Assembly (NCBI GenBank): GCA_036121365.1
Contig: JAZAFR010000016.1
Location: 1-64,000, forward strand
DNA: 64,000 bases
Direction of reading: 5' to 3'
DNA from: UBA7916 sp036121365
GTDB lineage: Bacteria; Pseudomonadota; Gammaproteobacteria; Comchoanobacterales; Comchoanobacteraceae
Shown: positions 27,806-36,381 of the stretch, piece by piece
How the letters are laid out: each line of letters opens with the position of its first letter
Numbering within the stretch: position 1 is the stretch's first letter
Position numbers and translations under genes: made by a program
Notes under the pieces: generated by a model
Databases searched by the model: none
Seen by the model: only the letters and a program-made list of their open reading frames with translations
What the model was told of the DNA's origin: nothing

Positions 27806-27810
27806 GTCAA
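27781..27810 (-). promoter_or_regulatory. Promoter of the dcw cluster
   Basis: On the minus strand TTGACA (27805-27810) and TATTAT (27781-27786) are separated by 18 bases, about 34 bases upstream of the mraZ ATG. The -35 element is perfect and overlaps the first AAGTGG box by one base, which fits repression by MraZ. Confidence 0.75.
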
Positions 27811-28412
27811 TACAATCTTAGCCATTTGAAAAAATCCTTCTGAACTCATGCCTTCTTCTAAATCACGCTCACTGAGGACCGCCATCGATTAGACATTATC
27901 GAACACATTTTCATGAATTAAATACCCGACATCATGATGTCTGCACATCCTCTTCGCATTTTCAAAATTTGATGAATCCTTTCAAATCGAATTGTCACCC
28001 CAAATGTAACACTTTATTATATTTTCATTTCAATCAGCTTTTAACCATCTATCAACATGTCGTTTTGGGCAACACAAGACACCGCTGCCACAACTCTCAA
28101 AGAAAAACTTTTATACTTATTCAATCAGGTATACAGATGTAACGTCTTCATCTTTTTCATATTGACACATCAGCGCTTGATTGCTCGCCGTTGACATACT
28201 CCTATTCTAGATTGGTATCTTTCATCATTCAGAGACAGCCACCAAGAAAGCACCCATTGCTGTAACCACTTTAGTCTTTCACTCTCTATAAAACTAGTAT
28301 TGAAGGCTCTTCACGCATAATGCATCTTGCTTATTGGAATGAACGCATCTTCTTAACTTTTATCTTTTCTTTTGACCCTCTAACATTCAACCCAAATGAG
28401 TCCCTTTTCTCT
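27811..28412. other. Intergenic region of about 600 bases, nothing recognised
   Basis: Between the dcw promoter and the exported adenylate kinase gene there is no frame with a ribosome site, no tRNA-like or other structured RNA I can recognise, and no repeat. It may hold the 3' untranslated region of the kinase gene or decayed sequence. Confidence 0.5.
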
Positions 28413-29219
28413 CTATGCTTTATTCACTTCTGAACCCAAAGTACACACTTTCATGCCTAAGCCTTTTTTCTTCATCTTCTGACACAAACTCTGTAGAACT
28501 TGATCAAAACTGGCTTCAACATCTACTGTCACTAAGTTCTTAACCAAACCTTCTTTGTTTTCGTTTTCTTGTATGGCCCAACCAATGATGGGCTCTGTTT
28601 TCTCGTGGTAATCTTGTAACCGCGCTTTGACAATATCCTCTCTATCATCCTCTCTTTGAACCAATGCTTCTCCTGTAACATCATCCTGCCCTTCCACTTT
28701 AGGTGGCATTGTTTCAATGTGATACATCCTCCCAGATGCCATATGCACCCGCCTTCCTTGCATACGCTTGATGATGGCATCATCGCTCATATCTAGCACC
28801 ACAAAAAGATCAATCTGCCTGTCACTGTCTTTAAAAAAGTCACACTGAGCAATGGTTCTTGGAAAACCATCAAAAATCACACCCTTTGCATATTTTTCTT
28901 GCTTCAGCTCTTTTTCTAGCACTTCTGTAATAATCGCATCTGGCACAAATTGACCACTGTCCATCAATGCCTTGACCTTTTCCTTCAGCCCTGCATTCTG
29001 CGCCATTTGATTTTTTAATACCTGGCTGACTGTCACCACTGGAATGCCCTCTGACTTTTCAAGCCGCGAAGCCAAAGTGCCTTTTCCTGCACCTGGCGGC
29101 CCCAGCAAAACAATGGTAAATGGACTCTGATCAGTATTTCTAACCTCGTCAGCAAATACGCCCTGAGTAAAAGCCAAGCCACACAAAACAAAAATCAAGC
29201 ATCTTCTAAAATTCAACAT
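28413..29219 (-). CDS. Adenylate kinase with Sec signal peptide (exported paralogue)
   Basis: Adenylate kinase interconverts ATP+AMP and 2 ADP. The kinase core is complete: P-loop LLGPPGAGKGT near residue 39, FDGFPRTIAQCDFF for AMP binding, GRRVHMASGRMYHIETMPPK as the start of the LID, then DDVTGEALVQREDDREDIVKARL. Unlike normal Adk it begins with a convincing signal peptide, NFRRCLIFVLCGLAFTQGVFA, cleavable after VFA. ATG at 29219 preferred over a TTG one codon earlier. The C-terminus is about 20 residues longer than usual. A normal adk lies at 33427-34083, so this is a second copy predicted to act in the periplasm or outside the cell. Partner and purpose unknown. Confidence 0.88.
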   Translation of the reverse strand: MLNFRRCLIFVLCGLAFTQGVFADEVRNTDQSPFTIVLLGPPGAGKGTLASRLEKSEGIPVVTVSQVLKNQMAQNAGLKEKVKALMDSGQFVPDAIITEVLEKELKQEKYAKGVIFDGFPRTIAQCDFFKDSDRQIDLFVVLDMSDDAIIKRMQGRRVHMASGRMYHIETMPPKVEGQDDVTGEALVQREDDREDIVKARLQDYHEKTEPIIGWAIQENENKEGLVKNLVTVDVEASFDQVLQSLCQKMKKKGLGMKVCTLGSEVNKA

Positions 29220-29582
29220 CAATACCCCAAATCAGAAAAGTGTTAATTTAACACACCCACTGCTTTCCTGCAAGATCAATCACTTCTCGTGCAATACCAT
29301 GCATACCCTGTGATGAATGGTATTTTCCCTTTCCAATCATAACCAATTCCTTTGACTTTTGACATTGAATAGACTCGCACCTCTTCAAACCTCACCCAGC
29401 TTATTCAGTGACCCCATCATCACTATATTTTCACGATTGCATGGTAATGACATGTTTGCTGATGCTTGTAATTCCATTCTTATGAAAAAACAACCTTAAA
29501 ATTTTTTGTTTGAGTTGACTGATTTCGTATTGTACGCGTTCACCCCAACCAGTCTGGCCATCCATTTAAATTTCCACCGTGC
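29220..29582 (-). other. Intergenic region between exported adk and the 623-residue protein
   Basis: A plus-strand frame at 29506-29769 is antisense to the coiled-coil gene and is rejected. No promoter, RNA or repeat was recognised. Confidence 0.45.
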
Positions 29583-31454
29583 TCATTTACGGCCCTTTGA
29601 CAAACCCCTTTCATGTGAAATTTCTTTGGAGGCCCCCAATATCTCATCCAATCTTTCCATCATTTTCTCTTCATTTAGAGGCTTGTATTTTAAATCACAA
29701 TGTATCACTCTCAGTCGCGTGCAGTCATCGATTTCACTCAATCTTTTTTCCAAATCAGATGCAAATTGACTTGCATGATCACCATTTTCTTGTGTAGACG
29801 CTTCGAATTTCGCTTCCTCACACAAACTTGCAACTACAGCTTTTTTGTACTGAACCGATAACTCACGACCAACCTCTTTAAGAGATTTTTCGATTTGTGT
29901 TTTTTTCATCATTGACCTTTGCCCAACCTTCTCTATTGCCTTATTTAATCGATGAAACCTGGATGTTTTCTCAAGATTTTTCAATGCTTCCTGAGCAACT
30001 TCATTCATATCTATGCACTCCTCTAATAACTCAAGTGAAATTTTGTTTTCCTCTCTCTTTAAAATCTCTTTTTCTTCCTGTAAATACTCAATTAACTTTA
30101 ATTTCATCATAGCACGCTTGTCTTTTCTCTCTTTACCTTTTAAATCTTTGTGTTTTTCAGTATGCTCTAGCACCCGACCAAACCCTCTTTGTACCATCCT
30201 TATTCCACCTTTGATAGACGCCCTATCATTCAAAAAAACTGCTTTCTCCTCCGGATTGAGACTCGCTTTTTTTACATATTCATCTATTCTTAACTGCATT
30301 GTTATTTTACGGATCGCTTTTATCATTTCCTTGATTACATTACTAACATAACCTTTGAATTTTTGCGTCCAACCTCCGCTTAAATGCTTACTTTGCATAC
30401 TTGATCTCATTCTCCCCTCTTTTTTCTTTGGCACACTTGCTTGAATATTTTCAATGTTACCGATAGCATTTTCTCTTTTCTCTTTACCTTGTACTGTGTG
30501 TTTACCTTGTTTTGATAAACCTTCTGCTCTAAGATCATTCAACTTTTGAACTGCAGTTGCCAAACCAACCACTATCATCTCTCTATCCTTAGCCTTTATC
30601 CCTCCTATCTCTTCTTGCTTTTGAATCGTGTCTGCAACACCAAATTTCACCTTTTCTCTTGCTTTTAAATCAAGTTGTTTAAATAAATTCTCCTCTCTAT
30701 TAAACAGCTCTTGAATCAAAATATCATGCTGCATTCTCCTCAACCTTTTATCTTCCTTTGCTTCATTTTTTCCATGTGGCTGGGAAAATTCGTAAAACCC
30801 TTCTTCAATTAAATTGACTCTTGATGGTTCTTTTCTTGGCCCTGGTGTATAACCAGATCCCGTCCACTCTATCTCCGATACCGCATAAACACCTGCCTCT
30901 ATATAACACAGTTTCGACTGCAACACCTTGGCCTCCTCAATTCCTTCTGCTTTAGGATTGCCATCAATGTATGTTTCGATATCTCTCCTCATTCCTCTTA
31001 TGATATTGTTAAACTCACTACTGTTTTCATCACTCCATCTCTCTTTTGGGCTACTGACTTGCTTCCATTTTTTTATAAAGCCTTTCATTTTCTCTCTTGA
31101 CACTTCACATTTTGCAAACACGTGTAAGCTTGATAATAAACTCATCTTACTTGACATGGCCATATGTGCTGAATTCGGTTTTTTCATCTGACATTCAAGT
31201 ACTCCGACAATATTTCCTTTGATTTGTTCGTTTTTATCGCTTGATCCAGCCCATGCAAATTTGTTTTTTCTCTTCCATGCTTTCTTTATCGCCTCAAAGT
31301 CTTTTTTGAATCTTCCTAATTCTTCTTGATTTTTGACAACGTACCCTGCTAAAGCAACTATCTTCTTTGCAGTATCTGAATCATATTTCTGAAGCCTTAT
31401 TAATTCAAATTCAAGCGCATTTAATATCGCTCTCATCAACAAATTCTTTCCCAT
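29583..31454 (-). CDS. Large charged helical protein of unknown function
   Basis: The 623-residue protein is rich in Lys, Glu and Arg and is predicted almost wholly helical with coiled-coil stretches (YLQEEKEILKREENKISLEL; LKNLEKTSRFHRLNKAIEKV). There is no signal peptide or membrane segment. I recognise no domain. It stands alone between the two adenylate kinase genes. Size, composition and lack of relatives in the core gene set suggest an effector-like accessory protein, which is inference. The C-terminal 30 residues (EISHERGLSKGRK) are polar and basic, as in many translocated proteins. Confidence 0.7.
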   Translation of the reverse strand: MGKNLLMRAILNALEFELIRLQKYDSDTAKKIVALAGYVVKNQEELGRFKKDFEAIKKAWKRKNKFAWAGSSDKNEQIKGNIVGVLECQMKKPNSAHMAMSSKMSLLSSLHVFAKCEVSREKMKGFIKKWKQVSSPKERWSDENSSEFNNIIRGMRRDIETYIDGNPKAEGIEEAKVLQSKLCYIEAGVYAVSEIEWTGSGYTPGPRKEPSRVNLIEEGFYEFSQPHGKNEAKEDKRLRRMQHDILIQELFNREENLFKQLDLKAREKVKFGVADTIQKQEEIGGIKAKDREMIVVGLATAVQKLNDLRAEGLSKQGKHTVQGKEKRENAIGNIENIQASVPKKKEGRMRSSMQSKHLSGGWTQKFKGYVSNVIKEMIKAIRKITMQLRIDEYVKKASLNPEEKAVFLNDRASIKGGIRMVQRGFGRVLEHTEKHKDLKGKERKDKRAMMKLKLIEYLQEEKEILKREENKISLELLEECIDMNEVAQEALKNLEKTSRFHRLNKAIEKVGQRSMMKKTQIEKSLKEVGRELSVQYKKAVVASLCEEAKFEASTQENGDHASQFASDLEKRLSEIDDCTRLRVIHCDLKYKPLNEEKMMERLDEILGASKEISHERGLSKGRK

Positions 31455-31791
31455 GATTAAACCTCAATTTATAATTTACTGTCTTATAGACTAGATTTTA
31501 GAATTTGTCATGATTTTCACTTTTATACTCACCTTCCATGGAAAATTATTTTCTCGTGGCCATTATGTTGACACTATTTTGCGCATTTTATTCCCAGTAT
31601 TTCTGAATTCTGTGCACTACTAGGCATATCATAATTTGTATATAAGCCTCTTGAGACTGCTAAATTACCCATCAATCAAAAAGCGATTACACTGACTCCC
31701 AATCTCAAGCAGCCACATTATATGGCTGCTTGAAGTCAGTTGTGAATTTTTTGCGCTTTATAAATCGACTTGCTTAACTCAGTTCATACCA
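31455..31791. other. Intergenic region with one strong hairpin
   Basis: The stretch between two minus-strand unknown genes holds no credible frame. Its main feature is the hairpin at 31691-31740, listed separately. Confidence 0.5.
31691..31740 (-). terminator. Long hairpin downstream of the 415-residue gene
   Basis: TCAAGCAGCCA (31705-31715) pairs perfectly with TGGCTGCTTGA (31723-31733) around a seven-base loop. Outside this, ACTGACT (31691-31697) pairs with AGTCAGT (31734-31740), leaving a seven-base bulge on one side. In minus-strand direction a short T run (CTTTTTG) comes about 10 bases after the outer stem. It lies about 50 bases after the stop of the gene at 31792-33039 and probably ends or stabilises its transcript. 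Confidence 0.5.
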
Positions 31792-33039
31792 CTACTGCGT
31801 AAGCATATTATGATTACCCGTACAGCCACAGGTATTTCCATCATGATGTTTGACAGTACGCTGATGGCCCGCTCTCTTTTTCAATCCTGTGACTTCTGTA
31901 CTTCTGACTGGATTATTTTTCTCAAGAGATCTGTCCGCCATATTGTCATCTTTTGTTGTTTTTGAGAACACGCTCAAGATAGGCTTAGAAAGCCAAACTG
32001 CATCCTGCTTCATGACCCCTCCCATCTTTCTTAAGTGGCCCAAAATTTTCTCATAAGTCTGAGACGATTTATAAGCGATTTGCTCCAATCTACTCTTATC
32101 ACTGCTCCATAATCTATTGGATTCTGCTTGCCATGATTTTTTTAATTCTAAACAAGACTTCTCTAACAACCCAGAAAAAATTGGGTCTATAACCTTTTTA
32201 TCGAATTTTACCAGAGTATTTCCAGCTTGATCAATAATGTTTTTAGCTACAAGTGACGCTATAATCGTATGTTCAATACCAATATCTTTACTCTTGATGC
32301 CTAAAATATTTAACATTCCAAGCAATTTTGTCATCAATAAATTGGCTGCACTCACATCAAATATATTGATACCCAACGAGCTTCTGTCTTTTCTAACCTT
32401 GTGGCTAACCCAGTCATTAATAACCCAATGCATTAATGGTCCCGCCCCCACCAACGCCGCACACTGATAGCTATATCGAACATTCGATAATTCCGGAAAC
32501 AAATTGATTAACAAACACCATTGTGCAATCATGACTATGGTTGTTGTCATTCCATTAATATCAACGTCTTCTGTTTCCTTTTTATCTTTTGTCTTCCATA
32601 AATAAGTTTCTGTCAATTTATTCGCTTGGTAATAAGAAAGTCCTGCGAACATTGATTTAACAAAGACACCATATCCACCCAGATCAGAAAAATAAGAACT
32701 TGCTCTGGAGATGGCTACGTTTGAAAAAGTCGATAGATAAGTAAATTTCATATTACTAAAAGAATTGGAACTTTTCTCAGTATGATAGGCCTTTTCTTTT
32801 TCAGAATTCTTGACACTTTTCTCAATAGTAGACTGTTTTTCAACTCCTGTAATTGGTGACTCTGCAATAATACGATCTCTGTGACGGTGACTTGTTCTCC
32901 GGCGTCGATACCTTGGTTCAAGCTCTTTATCAAGCGCTGCTCGGGGTTCGCAGTTGCAGTTTGAGGCAGCGCACAAAACACATTCACTCATTTCTCCATT
33001 CACTGATGGGTTACTCCAATCAACTTCTTCTTGCCGCAT
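31792..33039 (-). CDS. Membrane protein with Cys-rich ends, unknown function
   Basis: The ATG at 33039 has an AAGGAG ribosome site and a consensus promoter upstream, so the gene is well supported. The N-terminus carries CVLCAASNCNCE and the C-terminus CGCTGNHN, possible metal-binding clusters at both ends. An Arg/His-rich stretch (RYRRRRTSHRHRDR) lies near residue 45. Two or three hydrophobic segments are visible (MTTTIVMIAQWCLLINLF; YQCAALVGAGPLMHWVIN; IEHTIIASLVAKNI). No family recognised. The mix of basic, Cys-rich ends and membrane core would fit a host-membrane-targeted protein, as inference only. Confidence 0.72.
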   Translation of the reverse strand: MRQEEVDWSNPSVNGEMSECVLCAASNCNCEPRAALDKELEPRYRRRRTSHRHRDRIIAESPITGVEKQSTIEKSVKNSEKEKAYHTEKSSNSFSNMKFTYLSTFSNVAISRASSYFSDLGGYGVFVKSMFAGLSYYQANKLTETYLWKTKDKKETEDVDINGMTTTIVMIAQWCLLINLFPELSNVRYSYQCAALVGAGPLMHWVINDWVSHKVRKDRSSLGINIFDVSAANLLMTKLLGMLNILGIKSKDIGIEHTIIASLVAKNIIDQAGNTLVKFDKKVIDPIFSGLLEKSCLELKKSWQAESNRLWSSDKSRLEQIAYKSSQTYEKILGHLRKMGGVMKQDAVWLSKPILSVFSKTTKDDNMADRSLEKNNPVRSTEVTGLKKRAGHQRTVKHHDGNTCGCTGNHNMLTQ

Positions 33040-33080
33040 ACTTACTCCTTATATTTTTTGAATCATTTTAATTAAATGTT

Positions 33081-33109
33081 ATTTTATATCAATCATTGTT
33101 GTTTGTCAA
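33081..33109 (-). promoter_or_regulatory. Promoter of the Cys-rich membrane protein gene
   Basis: On the minus strand TTGACA (33104-33109) and TAAAAT (33081-33086) are 17 bases apart, about 40 bases upstream of the ATG. The surrounding sequence is very AT-rich. This is one of the closest matches to the housekeeping sigma consensus in the window. Confidence 0.7.
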
Positions 33110-33426
33110 TTTTTATTATTGAATTAACTGATTTCGCTTTTTTATTTTACAAAAAAACCATCCTTGGACAATCACTGTAATCAATATATGTTTTTAATCC
33201 GTCACTACTACCAATATGCCATTACCTTGCCTACTTTGTAATACGATATCGTACAGCTTTTAAATAGGCAGCTGATCATGAACACCCAAACTGAAAAATA
33301 AGCTCGCTTGCACCAATTAGACTGGCTTTATACTTCACATCTCATGCTTGGTGCTTTAGAGGCAATGCCAACAAGGTCCCAATGTGCGATTTCTGTGCTT
33401 TTTCACTTAAGGAAGGTAGCGTCAGT
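33110..33426. other. Intergenic region downstream of adk
   Basis: No frame, RNA gene or repeat recognised between the adk stop and the promoter of the Cys-rich protein gene. The first half is AT-rich. Confidence 0.45.
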
Positions 33427-34083
33427 CTACTTGAATAACCGCTCAATATCGATGGTCACCTTGTCAATTGCCTGATCTGCATTGATCACTGACACCTTCT
33501 TTACTCGCCCCTGCCCTTTTGCAATTTGTGTCTGAACAACATCAATGATGGGTAATGTGCTTTCTTTGTATGTCTGCATACGTTTTTTCACTACTTCCGG
33601 CTGGTCATCTTTTCTGTGCACCAATAGTTCGCCAGTCACATCATCTCTGTCTGCTACTTTAGGCGGAGCATAATCCACATGATAAACTCGCCCTGATGGC
33701 ATATGCACTCTGCGGCCACCGACCCTGTCCACTAGTACATCTGTGCTGATTTCAAAATATACCAGATGATCATAATCATACTGATCTGCATTTAGAAAGT
33801 TCAACTGCTCAATTGAGCGCGGATAACCATCTAAGATTATACTCTCTCCACTTTGTGATAACTCATCAATCTTCGCACTCATGACCTGCCAAACCAACTT
33901 AGCATCAACTAAATTGCCTGACCCCATGATTTCTTTTATTTGTTTGCCGATCTCGCTGCCTGACTGTGCATACTCCCTCAATAAATTACTCGCGGTGATG
34001 ACTTGATAGCCAAAATCTTTGTTTAATTTTTCACTTTGTGTTCCTTTTCCTGAGCCTGGCGCTCCTAAAAAAATTATTTTCAT
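33427..34083 (-). CDS. adk: Cytosolic adenylate kinase
   Basis: This is the housekeeping adenylate kinase. P-loop FLGAPGSGKGTQSEKL at the very N-terminus, AMP site LDGYPRSIEQLNFL, LID region GRRVHMPSGRVYHVDYAPPK followed by DDVTGELLVHRKDDQPEVVKKRM. 218 residues, as usual (214). It has no signal peptide, in contrast to the paralogue at 28413. Last gene of a tight minus-strand operon, two bases after the preceding small membrane protein gene. Confidence 0.95.
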   Translation of the reverse strand: MKIIFLGAPGSGKGTQSEKLNKDFGYQVITASNLLREYAQSGSEIGKQIKEIMGSGNLVDAKLVWQVMSAKIDELSQSGESIILDGYPRSIEQLNFLNADQYDYDHLVYFEISTDVLVDRVGGRRVHMPSGRVYHVDYAPPKVADRDDVTGELLVHRKDDQPEVVKKRMQTYKESTLPIIDVVQTQIAKGQGRVKKVSVINADQAIDKVTIDIERLFK

Positions 34084-34085
34084 CT

Positions 34086-34475
34086 TTATGCAACCAATAT
34101 TTCACCTGTTATATAACTCAAGCCTACTAAAGCAAGCCCACAAAAAAATGTTGTACCGACATAGCTCAGTCTCATTGCATGCGGATTTTCTTTATATTTA
34201 AAATACTGAAATAGGCTTGCAATAATAATACCAAAACCCAGCACAATAATAAAATGCTTAAACACTATCATAAAATTTGCTATGGTTATCTTTAGTGCTG
34301 CAATGGTATTGGTCTTAAAATCAACGGTCTCTTGGATGGCTGGCGCGCCTGGCCGATGTGTGTACAGCACTTCTGGTGTTGTTATGGTACTGATTTCTTT
34401 CATTCCGTATGCCTGACTTGACATGCTCACAATAAACCCCCACAGAGCTATTAGCATTTTGTTGATAGATTTCAT
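34086..34475 (-). CDS. Small signal-peptide membrane protein, possibly IcmD/DotP-like
   Basis: The 129-residue protein starts at an ATG overlapping the previous stop (TAATG) with AAGGTGG upstream. A signal sequence (MLIALWGFIVSMSSQAYG) is followed by a polar segment and two membrane spans (FMIVFKHFIIVLGFGIIIAS; VGTTFFCGLALVGLSYI) linked by FQYFKYKENPHAMRLS. This layout of two spans joined by a short F--hK-NP loop resembles small Dot/Icm type IVB components such as IcmD or IcmC of Legionella and Coxiella. The similarity is by pattern, not by a search. Alternatively it is an unrelated envelope protein. Confidence 0.6.
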   Translation of the reverse strand: MKSINKMLIALWGFIVSMSSQAYGMKEISTITTPEVLYTHRPGAPAIQETVDFKTNTIAALKITIANFMIVFKHFIIVLGFGIIIASLFQYFKYKENPHAMRLSYVGTTFFCGLALVGLSYITGEILVA

Positions 34476-34684
34476 TATTGACCACCTTCTATATGAATTT
34501 TGTTAATTATATCATAATCCTGCTTATTTTTCAAGCCTCTCCACCGCCTATTTAGCCCTTCATATACCCCGATATCAGTGTGCATACTCAACGCTCTTCT
34601 AAAGCCGTCGTGATCTAGATGCATTTGCACCAATTCACCAGTAACACCCCTCTCTCCCAATAACCACTCATCACTCCATATCAT
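34475..34684 (-). CDS. Small protein of unknown function in the corC-adk operon
   Basis: About 69 residues, rich in Trp, Asp, Arg and Gly (IWSDEWLLGERGVTGELVQM). Its ATG at 34684 overlaps the 3' end of the CorC-type gene by 14 bases and its stop overlaps the next ATG, so it is held in a translationally coupled operon. This coupling is the main evidence that it is real. No domain or membrane segment is recognised. Confidence 0.6.
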   Translation of the reverse strand: MIWSDEWLLGERGVTGELVQMHLDHDGFRRALSMHTDIGVYEGLNRRWRGLKNKQDYDIINKIHIEGGQ

Positions 34685-35969
34685 CAACTTCTTTTCTCTC
34701 GGTTGGAGCGATGATTTTCAATCTGTGCACTTTATTGTTTTTCATTTGCAAAATTTCTATTTTATAGCCTGCTATCAACACACACAAACTGCCTTCAGGA
34801 ATGTGCTCTAGATACTCAATGATCAACCCCCCTATTGTATTTGCACCTTCCTCTGGCAACTGCCATTGCATGGTTTTATTGACATCTCTCACAGCCACAT
34901 TGCCATAGAACCAATACTCATTGGCCCCGTAATGACTATACGAGCCCAATGTTATTGGATAACCTTGAGCATAGCATCCCACCACCTCATCAATGATATC
35001 ACTGCGCTCAACAATACCACACAATTGACCATACTCATCTACTACCACTGCCAAATGCTCGTGATTCTCCTTGAAATACTTTAGCTGCTTTTCCAGCTTG
35101 GTTGTTTCCGGAATATAATTGGCCTTTTTCATCCTCTTGACTAAAGTCTCCTTGCTCAATTTATTTTCCAACAAACACTTCATGATTGTTTCGCAATCAA
35201 TGTATCCCTGTATGTCATCAATCTTACTTTTATAGATGATCATATTTCGACTTTTTGTGTTCTTCAGATAACCAATAATTTCATGCCAATGGTCTGTTAA
35301 ATCAATGCCTACCAGATCGGCCCTTGGCTGCATCACATTGCCCACAACCATCTCATCCAGATCCAATATCCCCTCCAGCATTTGCTCAACTTCATCTTCA
35401 CTGTTTTTCTTCTGCCGATTGAGCTTGATCAATCCGCCTATCTCATCTCGACTTAAACTCAATCTTGATCCCGCTTGCAAACGCATTCCAAATAGACGCA
35501 GAACACCAGCAGTGATTAGGTTTACAATTGCCACAATTGGTCCCATTATCTTTAATAATATGCTTAAAATTCCTGCAACCTTGAAGGCAATGGTATCTGG
35601 CCGATAAGCAGCCACAGATTTTGGTAAGACCTCTGCAAACACCAAAACCAAAAACGTCAAGACCACCGTGGATAGCAAGACATACTCTTGCCCCAACCAT
35701 GTAATGACGACTGCCGTTGTCAACGATGACACCAGCATATTTAAAAATGTATTGGCAATTAATATCATCCCTAGCAGTCTTTGAGGGTGCCTTAACATTT
35801 CTAACAAGCGCTCAGCTGTTTGGTTTCTTTTGATATTGGCCAAATATTGCAATCGATAACGATTCAATGCGGTGACTGCTGTTTCGCTGCCTGAAAAAAA
35901 ACCTGATAGAATCATACAAATCACGATAAAAAACAGTGTTAGAACTCCGTTTTGCAAGACTGCGTTCAT
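34671..35969 (-). CDS. CNNM/CorC-HlyC family membrane protein (CorB-like)
   Basis: Members of this family are linked to magnesium/cobalt efflux. The first 190 residues form the DUF21/CNNM membrane domain (FSGSETAVTALNRYRLQYLA; LTFLVLVFAEVLPKSVAAYR). A CBS pair follows (VMQPRADLVGIDL; HLAVVVDEYGQLCGIVERSD) and the CorC_HlyC domain ends the protein. At 432 residues it matches YfjD/CorB of E. coli. In E. coli yfjD also neighbours ffh; here the two are divergent with about 410 bases between. Confidence 0.9.
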   Translation of the reverse strand: MNAVLQNGVLTLFFIVICMILSGFFSGSETAVTALNRYRLQYLANIKRNQTAERLLEMLRHPQRLLGMILIANTFLNMLVSSLTTAVVITWLGQEYVLLSTVVLTFLVLVFAEVLPKSVAAYRPDTIAFKVAGILSILLKIMGPIVAIVNLITAGVLRLFGMRLQAGSRLSLSRDEIGGLIKLNRQKKNSEDEVEQMLEGILDLDEMVVGNVMQPRADLVGIDLTDHWHEIIGYLKNTKSRNMIIYKSKIDDIQGYIDCETIMKCLLENKLSKETLVKRMKKANYIPETTKLEKQLKYFKENHEHLAVVVDEYGQLCGIVERSDIIDEVVGCYAQGYPITLGSYSHYGANEYWFYGNVAVRDVNKTMQWQLPEEGANTIGGLIIEYLEHIPEGSLCVLIAGYKIEILQMKNNKVHRLKIIAPTERKEVDDME

Positions 35970-36327
35970 TCAATATTCATCCGTTTTATTCATCCTCTCT
36001 ACTATTGCATAGGCCTATCCTCTCTGCACATGACTACTGAAGAACAACCATTGTCTCAAAGCGCCAATCTGGATGAGGCTTATTTTAGTCTATCTTGTAC
36101 TTTTCATTAAATCAACCTGATTGCCGATAAATCATACTCTATATCTCCAATGTCTTCTGCACTTTGAACACTTGACATGCTATTGTAATGTCGCTGTATT
36201 GACACCAAACATCTTTACATCATGATCACAAACAATCAATCATCATTGGCACATCTGTCTCCCTCACCTAAGACACTTTGCATAGACAGATATCCAGCTA
36301 TATTGGATTCCCTTGACACTTGTGCGC
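35970..36327. other. Divergent intergenic region between corC-type gene and ffh
   Basis: The region must hold promoters for both directions; only the ffh promoter is clear and is listed separately. No 4.5S RNA, tRNA or small gene was recognised. Confidence 0.5.
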
Positions 36328-36355
36328 TTGACAAGCCTGTGTTTATGTTTATAAT
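36328..36355 (+). promoter_or_regulatory. ffh promoter
   Basis: TTGACA (36328-36333) and TATAAT (36350-36355) are both perfect and 16 bases apart. The ffh ATG lies 26 bases after the -10, giving a leader of about 20 bases without a visible Shine-Dalgarno sequence. Confidence 0.8.
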
Positions 36356-36381
36356 TTGCATACGTTTATTGTATTCTATTT

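Noticed and set aside
27763..28412. Possible small RNA gene upstream of mraZ
   Set aside because: I looked for RNase P, tmRNA, 6S or tRNA-like features and found none.
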